A DNA stretch of 64,000 nt from contig JAGZMY010000008.1 in NCBI GenBank assembly GCA_018363915.1, positions 23,803-87,802 on the forward strand. The letters run 5' to 3'. Positions 18,364 through 26,184 of this stretch are shown here, piece after piece (the first letter of the stretch is position 1; each line of letters starts with the position of its first letter). Under the pieces are notes generated by a model, which ran no database searches, was not told where the DNA came from, and saw only the letters and a list, made by a program, of their open reading frames with translations. This DNA is from Anaerococcus vaginalis (GTDB taxonomy: Bacteria; Bacillota; Clostridia; Tissierellales; Peptoniphilaceae). The position numbers and the translations under genes were made by a program.

Positions 18364-20074
18364 AGCATACCTCACTTTCAGCACTTACAAGACTTTTATT
18401 CATAACAGTGGGTATAGTTTTTGACTTCCTGCTTTTATCGATACTTTTCTTTTTTATAGTGTTAGCTTTAATGTCAGACTTATCCATTTTTGTCATTTCT
18501 TCAAGTAAAGACAATTCTTCAGTATGATTAAACCTAACATCTATCGTCTTATCTTCAGAAATAAAAATTTTATCAATGAGCATCACAACAGACAATCTAT
18601 CTATTTCCGATAAATTTTTATACTTGTTAATGTCGATGATCCAACTCTTATTTTTGTCAATCTTCTCCTTAGTATCTTCCTGTTTTTTTAATCTATACTC
18701 GATACTTTCATCTAATTTAGTCAATTTCTCTGTATAGTTTTTTCTAAAAAGTTGATATTCTTCTTTACTAATAACATCCTCTTTTAGGTCAAGGTATAGA
18801 GAAGATAAGAGTTCTTCTGTCATCGCTTTTTCTCGTTTTAGTATAGGAATTTGATTGTCTTTCAAATTTTTATTTATATCTATACGCTGAACTTTAGAAT
18901 ATAGATTTTCATTAAATTCAATGTAGGACTTCATTATTTTAGATACTGCTTTTATCAAGGTTTCTTCTTTTATGCTGTGTCTTGTGCAAGATTTTTCCTT
19001 GTTGTACTTTGAACAGATATAGAATATCTCTTCTCTTTTTTTATACTTTACAGTCCTTCTAATCAAAGAACTTCCACATTCTTTACAAAAAAGCATTCCT
19101 GTAAAAATATCAATTTTGTCCTTTCCACGAGAATTATTCAAATCTCTTTTTAACATAGTATTTGCAATAGTAAAAACTTCTTTACTTATAATTGCTTCAT
19201 GGGTATTTTCTACTCTTATCCATTCTTCTTTCTCTTTTTCTATCTGCTTTTTATTTTTGTAACTTAAAGTAACACTCTTTCCTTGTAAGGTATTTCCAAT
19301 ATATACTTCATTTTCTATAATTCTATTTACTGTCTTTGCTGACCAATTTCCACCTTTTGTGTTTTGAAATCCATTACACTTAAATCCTTGACTTTCTTTA
19401 TATTTTCTTGGAGTTAAAACTCCTAAATGATTTAGTTCATCTGCAATTGCCTTTGAGGAATATCCCAAGAGTTTCATATCAAATATATTTTTGATAATAT
19501 CTGATATCTCTTTATCAATCACTAACTTGTTTTTATTCTCCTCAGACTTTTTATATCCATAAGGTGCAAAAGCACTGATAAAGTCTCCTTTTTCTCTTTT
19601 TATCTTTTGAGAGCTTTTTACCTTATTGGAAATATCTCGGCAATAACTGTCATTGATGAAGTTTTTTATAGGAAGTATAAGATGTGTATCGTTTATATCT
19701 GCACTTTTACTATCGTAATTGTCATTTACTGATATAAATCTTATACCGTTTTCCGGAAATATTCTTTGAATATATTTTCCAGCTTCTATATAATCTCTTC
19801 CGAATCTTGATAAGTCCTTTACAATAATTGTATTGAACTTTCTATCATAGGCAGCCTTTATCATTTCTTTAAAATTGGGACGATCAAAATTTGCACCTGA
19901 ATACCCATCATCCACATACTCTTTGACAATTGTAATTTGATTTTTTCTTGCATAAGAGTTTATAATTTCTCTTTGATTGGATATAGAGTTACTTTCTGTT
20001 TTTTCGCCATCTTCTTTTGATAATCTTAAATACATAACTGCCAAATTTTCTTTTGCTAAATTGTTTTTAAACAT
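18356..20074 (-). CDS. Large serine recombinase, first of three
   Basis: The 572-residue protein starts MFKNNLAKENLAVMYLRLSKED, with AAGGAGG before the ATG, and is the leading gene of the recombinase operon. The catalytic serine (about residue 19), YVDDGYSGANFDRPNF and IVKDLSRFGRDY with arginine are intact. The recombinase domain (ISAFAPYGYKK onward), the zinc-ribbon (FCKECGSSLIRR ... YICSKYNKEKSC) and a DUF4368-like C-terminal coiled coil follow. Three overlapping recombinase genes of this kind are typical of integration modules in clostridial integrative elements. Together with the sigma-like gene upstream they probably move the surrounding accessory DNA. Which subunit cuts which strand cannot be read from sequence. 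Confidence 0.9.
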   Translation of the reverse strand: MFKNNLAKENLAVMYLRLSKEDGEKTESNSISNQREIINSYARKNQITIVKEYVDDGYSGANFDRPNFKEMIKAAYDRKFNTIIVKDLSRFGRDYIEAGKYIQRIFPENGIRFISVNDNYDSKSADINDTHLILPIKNFINDSYCRDISNKVKSSQKIKREKGDFISAFAPYGYKKSEENKNKLVIDKEISDIIKNIFDMKLLGYSSKAIADELNHLGVLTPRKYKESQGFKCNGFQNTKGGNWSAKTVNRIIENEVYIGNTLQGKSVTLSYKNKKQIEKEKEEWIRVENTHEAIISKEVFTIANTMLKRDLNNSRGKDKIDIFTGMLFCKECGSSLIRRTVKYKKREEIFYICSKYNKEKSCTRHSIKEETLIKAVSKIMKSYIEFNENLYSKVQRIDINKNLKDNQIPILKREKAMTEELLSSLYLDLKEDVISKEEYQLFRKNYTEKLTKLDESIEYRLKKQEDTKEKIDKNKSWIIDINKYKNLSEIDRLSVVMLIDKIFISEDKTIDVRFNHTEELSLLEEMTKMDKSDIKANTIKKKSIDKSRKSKTIPTVMNKSLVSAESEVCYG

Positions 20075-20172
20075 AAAAAAGCCTCCTTTAATTCAATTTA
20101 CATACAATAAATCGAACCAAGGTTAGGCTTCCACAAAAATATTATAACGCTCCTTATATTTTTTGTCAGCCC

Positions 20173-20340
20173 CTAATAGACAGAAAATTTTTCTTTGATG
20201 TACTCCTCTACTAAATTTTCTAAGCTAAATCCATTTTCATTAAATTTAACTTCTATGTTCCAACCATCAATTTGATTTATCATCTGTTTATCTTTTTTAT
20301 CTGTTTTCATTTCAGTGTTTATATTATGTTCATCACACAT
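20173..20340 (-). CDS. Small acidic protein preceding the recombinase operon
   Basis: A 55-residue frame MCDEHNINTEMKTDKKDK ... GWNIEVKFNENGFSLENLVEEYIKEKFSVY begins with ATG behind AAGGAGAAG. It ends about 100 bases before the first recombinase, on the same strand. The C-terminal half (W-x-I-E-V-x-F-N-x-x-G-x-S-L-x-x-L-V) looks like a conserved short domain seen before recombinases in such elements. I do not recognise a named family. It may be an excision or accessory factor; function unknown. Confidence 0.6.
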   Translation of the reverse strand: MCDEHNINTEMKTDKKDKQMINQIDGWNIEVKFNENGFSLENLVEEYIKEKFSVY

Positions 20341-20809
20341 AATATCTTCTCCTTATCTTCAATATTTTTAAGTTTTTTGACATTAACAGGCGTGTAGGTC
20401 ACGACATTGGAATTTCACCACCGCCCCTTTTCAAGATGAGCCGGCAACAACTGTAGAAGTATCATTATCCCCATTTGCTTCAATGCATCAGTTTCCTAGG
20501 CTGAATATATAATTTCTTTTTGTCGCTCGTTTTCTTTTATCCTTCTTTTAACTAGAGTATTTATTTAAACCGAAACTCTTATCAGCAGAAAAGTCATGGC
20601 GAAGAAATTATAAAGCTCCACAAATGGTTAATGTCCTGTCTTGGTCTATTCAGTTGTAAAGGTTCAAAATCTATATATAACGAGGTCTAAAAGTCCCTCT
20701 ATATATAAACCTTACTTTCAGGATAATTTTTAACACTTTTTTGAATATTTTTTTGAAAAATTTTTAAAAAATAGAGGACAGAGATATTTTTCTCTGTCCC
20801 CTACTTGAT
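20341..20809 (-). other. Leader region of the recombinase operon, no full gene
   Basis: This 469-base stretch on the minus strand contains conserved-looking but short frames: MGIMILLQLLPAHLEKGRW then stop, and a possible GTG-started leader, VTYTPVNVKKLKN through EKILCVMNII (about 20 to 30 codons), which overlaps the start of the 55-residue protein. Such overlap suggests translational coupling. It also contains an inverted repeat at 20672-20707. Nothing else could be supported. Confidence 0.4.
20672..20707. promoter_or_regulatory. Inverted repeat, likely operator or hairpin
   Basis: The arms TATATAACGAGG and CCCTCTATATATA flank a 9-base centre. It lies between the sigma-like gene and the recombinase operon, so it may be a control site for either. 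Confidence 0.35.
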
Positions 20810-21211
20810 TTACCTATCCAAAAGTTTTCTCAGTTTCTCTAAAATCTTATTTCTTAATCTACTAATTTTCATTGGATTTGTGTTTCTTTGTTTTGCAACT
20901 TCTATGAGAGTTTTATCATCAAAATATAGTAATTTGATTAGGTTTCTTTCTTCCTCATTTAAATTGTTTAATGCACGATGCAGATCTTCTATTAGCATTT
21001 TAGTTTCAATGATTTTTTCAACATCAACACTCTTATCCGAAATATCTACAATACTTGTATTAAAATCTCCAAAATGAAATACACCATGCTTTATATCCAA
21101 TCTTTTTAAATGAGCTTCATGATTAAGCTCTTTTTTATATGCTCTATACACTTCGTCAGGTACATAAATTTTTTTACCTTTGACATAAATATATTTTTCT
21201 TTGTCTGACAT
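20810..21211 (-). CDS. Sigma-70 region 4-like regulator of a mobile element
   Basis: The 133-residue protein has a first half of unknown fold (YIYVKGKKIYVPDEVYRAYKK) and a C-terminal helix-turn-helix over about residues 80-130: LNNLNEEERNLIKLLYFDD, then TLIEVAKQRNTNPMKISRLRNKILEKLRKLL, the usual sigma region 4 pattern. There is no region 2, so it cannot be a complete sigma factor. Short sigma-like proteins of this kind sit next to recombinase operons in clostridial mobile elements and probably control them. AAAGGAGG is 9 bases before the ATG. Same strand as the recombinases. Confidence 0.75.
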   Translation of the reverse strand: MSDKEKYIYVKGKKIYVPDEVYRAYKKELNHEAHLKRLDIKHGVFHFGDFNTSIVDISDKSVDVEKIIETKMLIEDLHRALNNLNEEERNLIKLLYFDDKTLIEVAKQRNTNPMKISRLRNKILEKLRKLLDR

Positions 21212-21264
21212 CCTTTGATCCTCCTTTTCTTACTCATTTTCTTGATTTTTGAGCATAAAAAAGG

Positions 21265-21295
21265 AGGACTACGACATTTTGACATGTCGAGTCCT
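21265..21295 (-). terminator. Terminator hairpin
   Basis: On the minus strand GGACTCGACAT, a short loop and ATGTCGTAGTCC are followed by CTTTTTTAT. It separates the short ORF at 21.4 kb and the ArsR gene from the sigma-like gene. Confidence 0.7.
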
Positions 21296-21334
21296 CGAAT
21301 TATTAAATATATTTGATTTTTATATGAATTTGTT

Positions 21335-21427
21335 TTACAAGCAAAAAATTGAATTGATTTTAGTAATTATATCTATACCTTTAAGCATCTTATAATAAGT
21401 CTCATCCACTTTTATTATGACCTCCAT
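21335..21427 (-). CDS. Possible 30-residue small protein
   Basis: The frame MEVIIKVDETYYKMLKGID ... SIFCL begins behind AGGAGGG, four bases before the ATG. The good ribosome site and regular hydrophobic pattern favour translation, but the size makes this uncertain. No family recognised. It ends shortly before the terminator. Confidence 0.35.
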   Translation of the reverse strand: MEVIIKVDETYYKMLKGIDIITKINSIFCL

Positions 21428-21676
21428 TATCCCTCCTACAATTACAAAATAAGCAATTAATCAAATCGATATTTAAAAGACTCTTGATACAGTATTATTA
21501 TTTCAAAAGAATTAATAATACATTCACTCAAATATATGAATCGATCAATTCTGCATTATGAAATCAATTTAAAATCATAATTTTATTTGTTCACAAATAT
21601 TATTCACCTCTTTATTATCCTAAAATTTAATTATAAACAACATAAATTAATATCACATTTAGGCTAAATTAATGAA

Positions 21677-21964
21677 TTAAATTCTAAATTTATCTAACCA
21701 CCCTATAACTTCTACAAATGTATCTCTATTAATTGAATAATAGATATAATTTTTATGTCTACTACTAGTAATTAATTTACTCATTTTTAATAAAGATAGA
21801 TGATAAGATATAGTTGCTTTTTCTAATTTAAAATGACTCGCTATTTCTCCAGCAGTTAAATTTTTATTAGAAATAATTAACAAAATATCCACTCTAATGG
21901 AATTGGATAAAGCATGAAATATTCTAACTAAATCTATCATTTTTTCTTCCTGAAATATTGCCAA
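21677..21964 (-). CDS. ArsR/SdpR-family winged-helix repressor
   Basis: The 95-residue protein is a single ArsR-type winged helix: VRIFHALSNSIRVDILLIISN, TAGEIASHFKLEKATISYHLSLLKMSKLI, SSRHKNYIYYSIN. It has no metal-binding CxC on helix 3 or 5, so it is not a metal sensor of the usual kind. It overlaps the 3' end of the upstream DUF1648 gene by 28 bases. The pairing of such a repressor with a DUF1648/SdpI-like membrane protein resembles sdpR-sdpI of Bacillus, where the repressor is controlled by the membrane protein. Whether this short version works that way is inference. Confidence 0.8.
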   Translation of the reverse strand: MAIFQEEKMIDLVRIFHALSNSIRVDILLIISNKNLTAGEIASHFKLEKATISYHLSLLKMSKLITSSRHKNYIYYSINRDTFVEVIGWLDKFRI

Positions 21965-22143
21965 TAAACTGAATAGGGTATAATAGAAGTAAATAAAACG
22001 AAATATTTGTTAATGACAAAATCTGGCTCCCCATACAAATTAAAATGAACAGCAATATTATCTGGTAAAAATAAACATATAATAAAAATTATCAGTAATA
22101 TTAAAATAAATACTGTTATGTCTTTTAATAAAGTTTTTTTCAT
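21937..22143 (-). CDS. Small DUF1648 (SdpI N-terminal-like) membrane protein
   Basis: The 68-residue protein has two membrane helices around a polar loop: FILILLIIFIICLFLP, then NIAVHFNLYGEPDFVINKYF, then VLFTSIIPYSVYW. The I-x-V-H-F-N-x-x-G-x-x-D motif is the DUF1648 signature found at the N-terminus of SdpI immunity proteins, but the rest of SdpI is absent. It overlaps the ArsR gene. A close paralogue lies at 22737-22949 (shared KDL/KDI, FIICLFLP, VHF, NKYF, IIPYS-YW), so this is a duplicated mini-SdpI. It may sense cell-envelope state or give immunity; not established. Confidence 0.7.
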   Translation of the reverse strand: MKKTLLKDITVFILILLIIFIICLFLPDNIAVHFNLYGEPDFVINKYFVLFTSIIPYSVYWQYFRKKK

Positions 22144-22381
22144 AAAATAATCCTCCTTAATTATAAATATTAAGCTCTTATGACTTTAAAATATTAAAAT
22201 TTGATTAACCCAAAATAATTGTAATTATAATAAAAATAGTTGCAAGAATGATGATCTTCAAACCAAAAATAGCAAAAGTCAGTCTTCTAACTAAAATTAT
22301 TTCTATAGCACAAAATAATATAATTAAAATACTCTATTTTATTATTATAGACTTATATCTTATGTATTTTTCATACTAAAA

Positions 22382-22735
22382 CTATAAGCTTGAATTACTA
22401 TATCTCTCTAATAATTCTCCTATTTCTTTATTTGAATATCCTAGTAAATTTAATTTCTCTATAAACTCTTTTGTTAATTTCCTTAACTCTTTCTTACGTA
22501 AAGTTCCCAATTTCAACAAATTATTAGTAACAAAATACCCTTTTCTATTTTGAGTATACACAAGCCCTTCTTGTTCTAGTAGTTTAAAAGCACGATATAC
22601 TGTTGCAGGATTACAGCCTTCTTCTTTAGCCATTAAACGAATAGAAGAAAGTTTCTGACCTGGTAAATAATCTCCTTTTAAAATTAAATTCCTTAAGTTA
22701 GCTGCTATGTGTATATATAAAAAACAGCCACTCAT
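22382..22735 (-). CDS. GntR-family (YtrA-type) short regulator
   Basis: The start is placed at the ATG (MSGCFLYIHIAAN) two bases downstream of the preceding stop codon, so translation is probably coupled; a longer frame would overlap that gene. The 117-residue protein has a GntR winged helix over about residues 8-75 (LRNLILKGDYLPGQKLSSIRLMAKEEGCNPATVYRAFKLL split by family-typical turns). Its short helical tail lacks an effector-binding domain, as in YtrA regulators that govern ABC exporters. It ends the operon ABC ATPase-permease-DUF1648-gntR and probably controls it. Confidence 0.78.
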   Translation of the reverse strand: MSGCFLYIHIAANLRNLILKGDYLPGQKLSSIRLMAKEEGCNPATVYRAFKLLEQEGLVYTQNRKGYFVTNNLLKLGTLRKKELRKLTKEFIEKLNLLGYSNKEIGELLERYSNSSL

Positions 22736-22736
22736 T

Positions 22737-22949
22737 TTATGTATCACCCTTTCCTCGTATAAATTTCCAATATGTAGAATATGGAATAATGGCAAAAAAT
22801 AGTAAGAAGTACTTGTTCATAACTGTATCCGCTTTTCCTTGTGCATCAAAATGAACTGGTATTCTTTCTGGTAAAAACAAACAGATAATAAATATTACAG
22901 CTATAAGCAAACCCAACACTAACAAATCTTTTAACAATCTTTTCTTCAT
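22737..22949 (-). CDS. Small DUF1648 (SdpI N-terminal-like) membrane protein, second copy
   Basis: The 70-residue protein is paralogous to the one at 21937-22143, with the same two membrane helices and the DUF1648 motif IPVHFDAQGKADTVMNKYF. It lies 19 bases after the ABC permease gene and its stop codon is two bases before the GntR start. Each copy is thus followed directly by a transcription regulator gene, ArsR for one and GntR for the other. AAGGAGATAAAAAGAT precedes its ATG. Function is unknown; coupling of a membrane sensor to a regulator is an inference from this repeated arrangement. Confidence 0.72.
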   Translation of the reverse strand: MKKRLLKDLLVLGLLIAVIFIICLFLPERIPVHFDAQGKADTVMNKYFLLFFAIIPYSTYWKFIRGKGDT

Positions 22950-22968
22950 ATCTTTTTATCTCCTTGAA

Positions 22969-24528
22969 TTAAATATATTTTGATTTACTAGCTTTTGAAT
23001 AAATTATGATTGCAGAGACTAATAAAATAAATGCAGTTACCCATAAGGTAATTCCTATTGGTACATGAAAAAACCAAATTATCATAACTGGTGTAGCTAA
23101 TGCAATCATTCCAATAACACCCGATAAAATAACTGGTACACTTTGTTTTACAACTATCATTTCATTATTCCATCCATAATTAGGATATTTTTTGTTTAAT
23201 GCTATGCCCAAAACTGTAATAAAAATTGAGTAACAAATAGGAATAATCAAAAGTCGAATATATTGAATCATATCCATATTAACTTTAATAGTAAATACAA
23301 ATATAGAAACAATATATCCTAAAGCATGTAATGTGAAATTTACTGCAAGTTTTGATTTTAAAATCATGTCCATTGAAATTGGAGAACTTTGCATAATCCA
23401 AGCATTCTTACCTTCCAAAGAAATAGATGAAGCAGCTGGGCAACTCAATATAAGCATTGATGCAATATAAACAGGAGCGTAGTTAGAAAAAACTTCATTT
23501 ATATTTTGTATTTTTACATATTCACTAATTTGTTGTGGAGATGAAACTAATAAAACTAAGCTAAAAATAATTAACAATACTATTCCTAGTCCTGTATTCA
23601 AAACTACCATGTATGAATTTAAATATCGCCCTAATTCTTTCTTATATAGAGCAATAAAAGGGCTACTTCTTTTATTAATTTTTTTATGACTTGAGTACTT
23701 TGGTGTGGTTTTTGAAAGTGAAATAAGTAAGTCATACCTTAACGACACATTCTTTACAAAAAGATAATAAACAATCATAGATATTACAATAAAAAATCCC
23801 ATTCCAACGGACAGTGAAAAGAATGAATTTTTCATAAAAACTTTTGATAACGGGTAAATTGCAGTAATTTGTTTTGCTAATATAAACTCAATATTATTAA
23901 GATTATTTCTTGATTGCATACTATATACAGCTATACATCCAATAAAACCAAACATAACAAATGAAAAAATCAAAGATATGATATTTTTATTTTTAAAAAA
24001 AGATGAAACAAGTATAATTAATATACCCATACAAGTAGCTATACACATAGGAATTAATGGAACAAATAAAACAGATATAAAGTAAAACAAAATTTGTAAT
24101 ACTCTTGCTTTTATACTTATAAGCCAAATAACTCCTCCTGGAATCATAAAAAGAAAAGTAATTAAGAAATTTAGTAAATACATTAAAAAGAACTTACTAC
24201 TAATAATTTCATTATTCGTTACGGGTAATGATAAGAGCATATCTATGTCTTTACTGCCGAATAAAATACCATTCGAATAGAAGATAGTTATAAATAATAT
24301 GCAGAAACTAGACACTGAAACCATATAAGCTGGTATCAACTCTTGTTGACTAATTCGAACTAATGTTTTTGCAATCATAGTATTATAAACACCAATAAAT
24401 AATGCGAGAGTTATAACCCCTAATCCCACAATAATTCTTGAACCTTGTGTATTACCTCTTTTTTTGATTTCATTAATAGGAAAAAAATTAATTATCTGTG
24501 CTTTAAGCAATGTTTTTGTCTTATTCAT
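22969..24528 (-). CDS. ABC-2-type exporter permease
   Basis: I start at MNKTKTLLKAQIINFFPINE, which overlaps the ATPase gene by 8 bases, rather than at an upstream start inside the ATPase. The 519-residue protein has about twelve hydrophobic segments in two halves, typical of large single-chain permeases of ABC exporters (for example YIASMLILSCPAASSISLEGKNAW in the conserved middle). With the ATPase it should form an efflux pump in the cytoplasmic membrane. Its operon is preceded by a palindrome shared with the NRPS, so export of, or protection from, the NRPS product is likely. Substrate unproven. Confidence 0.82.
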   Translation of the reverse strand: MNKTKTLLKAQIINFFPINEIKKRGNTQGSRIIVGLGVITLALFIGVYNTMIAKTLVRISQQELIPAYMVSVSSFCILFITIFYSNGILFGSKDIDMLLSLPVTNNEIISSKFFLMYLLNFLITFLFMIPGGVIWLISIKARVLQILFYFISVLFVPLIPMCIATCMGILIILVSSFFKNKNIISLIFSFVMFGFIGCIAVYSMQSRNNLNNIEFILAKQITAIYPLSKVFMKNSFFSLSVGMGFFIVISMIVYYLFVKNVSLRYDLLISLSKTTPKYSSHKKINKRSSPFIALYKKELGRYLNSYMVVLNTGLGIVLLIIFSLVLLVSSPQQISEYVKIQNINEVFSNYAPVYIASMLILSCPAASSISLEGKNAWIMQSSPISMDMILKSKLAVNFTLHALGYIVSIFVFTIKVNMDMIQYIRLLIIPICYSIFITVLGIALNKKYPNYGWNNEMIVVKQSVPVILSGVIGMIALATPVMIIWFFHVPIGITLWVTAFILLVSAIIIYSKASKSKYI

Positions 24529-25234
24529 AAGACTGTACCTCCATAAAATAGGATTCCAAAGATTGATTTCCTTTAACCTTTTCAGTATATCCACTCGCAA
24601 CCAACCTACCATTTTTAATAATAGCAATCTTATTACATAGTTTTTCTGCAACTTCTAATACATGAGTTGAAAAGAAAATAGCTCCTCCTTCTATAACAAA
24701 TTCATGCATTAAATTTTTAAGTAAAAAAGTGGCTTTCGGATCCAATCCAACAAAAGGTTCATCTAATATCAACAATTTAGGAGAATGTACTAATGCAGAT
24801 ATAATCGCCAACCTTTGCTTCATTCCATGAGAATAAGATAATATTATGTTTGATAGATAATCTGTCATTTCAAATAAATTTCCGTATTTTTGTATTTTAT
24901 CCTTACGTTCTTTATTAGAAACTTCATATAAATCTGCAATAAAATTTATATACTGAAATCCCGTTAAATGCTCATATAAATCTGGATTATCTGGAATATA
25001 TGCCATTATTTTCTTGCAGGCAATCATTTCATCTTTAATTGATAAGCCCGCAATTTTTATATCTCCACTATCGAAACCATGAATTCCTACAACAGCCTTA
25101 ATTGTTGTAGTTTTACCAGCACCGTTTGCACCTATAAACCCATAAATATCTCCTCTCTCTATATGCAAAGACAAATTACTCACTACTTTTTTATTATTAA
25201 CATATGATTTACTAAAATTTTTTATCTCTAACAC
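24521..25234 (-). CDS. ABC transporter ATP-binding protein
   Basis: Energises the exporter encoded next. Walker A GANGAGKTT, signature LSYSHGMKQRL, Walker B LLILDEPFVGLDP and switch THVLEV are all present. Several starts are possible. AAGGAGG is directly followed by ATGGTTAAT and then GTG; the GTG (VLEIKNFSKSYV) has the correct 9-base spacing, while the ATG touches the ribosome site. The coordinates use the GTG; the ATG would add three residues. The palindrome TGACACTTTGTCA lies just upstream, pointing to control by the TetR protein encoded before it. The stop overlaps the permease start. Confidence 0.88.
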   Translation of the reverse strand: MLEIKNFSKSYVNNKKVVSNLSLHIERGDIYGFIGANGAGKTTTIKAVVGIHGFDSGDIKIAGLSIKDEMIACKKIMAYIPDNPDLYEHLTGFQYINFIADLYEVSNKERKDKIQKYGNLFEMTDYLSNIILSYSHGMKQRLAIISALVHSPKLLILDEPFVGLDPKATFLLKNLMHEFVIEGGAIFFSTHVLEVAEKLCNKIAIIKNGRLVASGYTEKVKGNQSLESYFMEVQSYE

Positions 25235-25258
25235 ATTAACCATCCTCCTTCTATCTAT

Positions 25259-25271
25259 TGACACTTTGTCA
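25259..25271. promoter_or_regulatory. Palindromic operator TGACA-N3-TGTCA before ABC exporter
   Basis: TGACACTTTGTCA sits 25 bases before the ABC ATPase start, in the 5' leader. The same 5-3-5 palindrome occurs before tetR (26031-26043) and before the NRPS (32926-32938). A TetR-family site is the simplest reading. Confidence 0.7.
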
Positions 25272-25290
25272 GTTGTGGTTGAAATTAAAT

Positions 25291-25313
25291 CCAGTAGCCA
25301 ATATAGCTACTGG
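25291..25313 (-). terminator. Hairpin between tetR and ABC exporter
   Basis: CCAGTAGC and GCTACTGG enclose a 7-base loop, followed on the minus strand by ATTTAATTT. It is a weak terminator that may let some tetR transcripts run into the exporter genes. Confidence 0.5.
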
Positions 25314-25358
25314 ACTTTACTGTAATAATTTAATAAAATAGAACTTAATTTATTAATT

Positions 25359-25973
25359 TTATAAAATAGATTCATCTATCCCTAAAGAATTTACCAATAA
25401 TATTTTAAATGATTTTAGATATTTTTCAGTCTTTTCTATGTCCAAACGTTTCATTCCAAGATCATTCGAAACAAAAATATATCCTGATACCAAAAAATCA
25501 GCAGTTTCCTTGGGATATTTAACATTAAATATTTTTTCACTATTTCCATCTCTAATTATTTTCTCAAAACACAAAGCTATTTGACCAGTAATTTCATGAC
25601 ATATTTTATCCATTAAGTAACTATTCTCTTTTAAATCCACCATTTTCTGCAATTCTATATTTTCATCTGTTATATTATCTAATGATATAACAGTCACGGA
25701 AAAAAAATCTCTTAATTTGTCTATTGCAGTTCTATTAGTATCATTAGTAATATTTGATATTTTTCGTAATATCGGTTTTGAATATCGTTCTACTATATTA
25801 TATAAAATATCTTCTTTATTTTTAAAATGATAATATAATAATCCTCGTGATATCTTTGCTTCGTCAATGATATCTTGAGTAGTTGTATTCATATAACCAT
25901 TTTTCATAAATAATCTAAATGAAATATCCATTATTTCTTCTTTGCGAATTTCAGCATCTTTTACTTCTCTCAT
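25359..25973 (-). CDS. TetR-family repressor of the exporter/NRPS locus
   Basis: The 204-residue protein has a typical TetR N-terminal helix-turn-helix over residues 8-55: RKEEIMDISFRLFMKNGYMNTTTQDIIDEAKISRGLLYYHF, here seen as its landmarks GYMNTTTQDI and GLLYYHFKNKE. A divergent helical ligand-binding domain follows. It has a near-consensus promoter (TTGACA, 17 bases, TATAAT) whose -35 is inside a 15-base palindrome, so autorepression is expected. The same palindrome precedes the exporter and the NRPS. Ligand could be the peptide product or an intermediate; inference. Confidence 0.88.
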   Translation of the reverse strand: MREVKDAEIRKEEIMDISFRLFMKNGYMNTTTQDIIDEAKISRGLLYYHFKNKEDILYNIVERYSKPILRKISNITNDTNRTAIDKLRDFFSVTVISLDNITDENIELQKMVDLKENSYLMDKICHEITGQIALCFEKIIRDGNSEKIFNVKYPKETADFLVSGYIFVSNDLGMKRLDIEKTEKYLKSFKILLVNSLGIDESIL

Positions 25974-26015
25974 TTTTACAAAAAACCACCTATCCTATAT
26001 TGAATACTAGTATAT

Positions 26016-26044
26016 ATTATAGTGCTTGATTGACATTTTGTCAA
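26016..26044 (-). promoter_or_regulatory. tetR promoter with overlapping operator
   Basis: On the minus strand TTGACA (26039-26044), 17 bases, TATAAT (26016-26021). The palindrome TTGACATTTTGTCAA covers the -35 box, ideal for repression. The + strand also reads TTGACA here, but no good -10 follows toward the phosphopantetheinyl transferase gene. Confidence 0.8.
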
Positions 26045-26184
26045 CACTTTTCACACGTTACATATTTATTCTTTTCTACAGTCTATTCACTTTAATCTTA
26101 TATATGCTATAATTATATAGAAAAGTATTTAATATTCATTGTTTAATTATTGTCAATTAAAACATGTATTAGTGGAGAGAAACT

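Larger units (their letters stand above)
21212..21676. other. Mostly non-coding stretch between sigma-like and ArsR genes
   Basis: Contains the terminator at 21265-21295 and one very short possible ORF (21335-21427). The remainder is AT-rich with no other signal I can support. Confidence 0.5.

Noticed and set aside
20360..20500. Group II intron or riboswitch in the recombinase leader
   Set aside because: No domain V, no recognisable aptamer core; the stretch is better explained by short overlapping ORFs.
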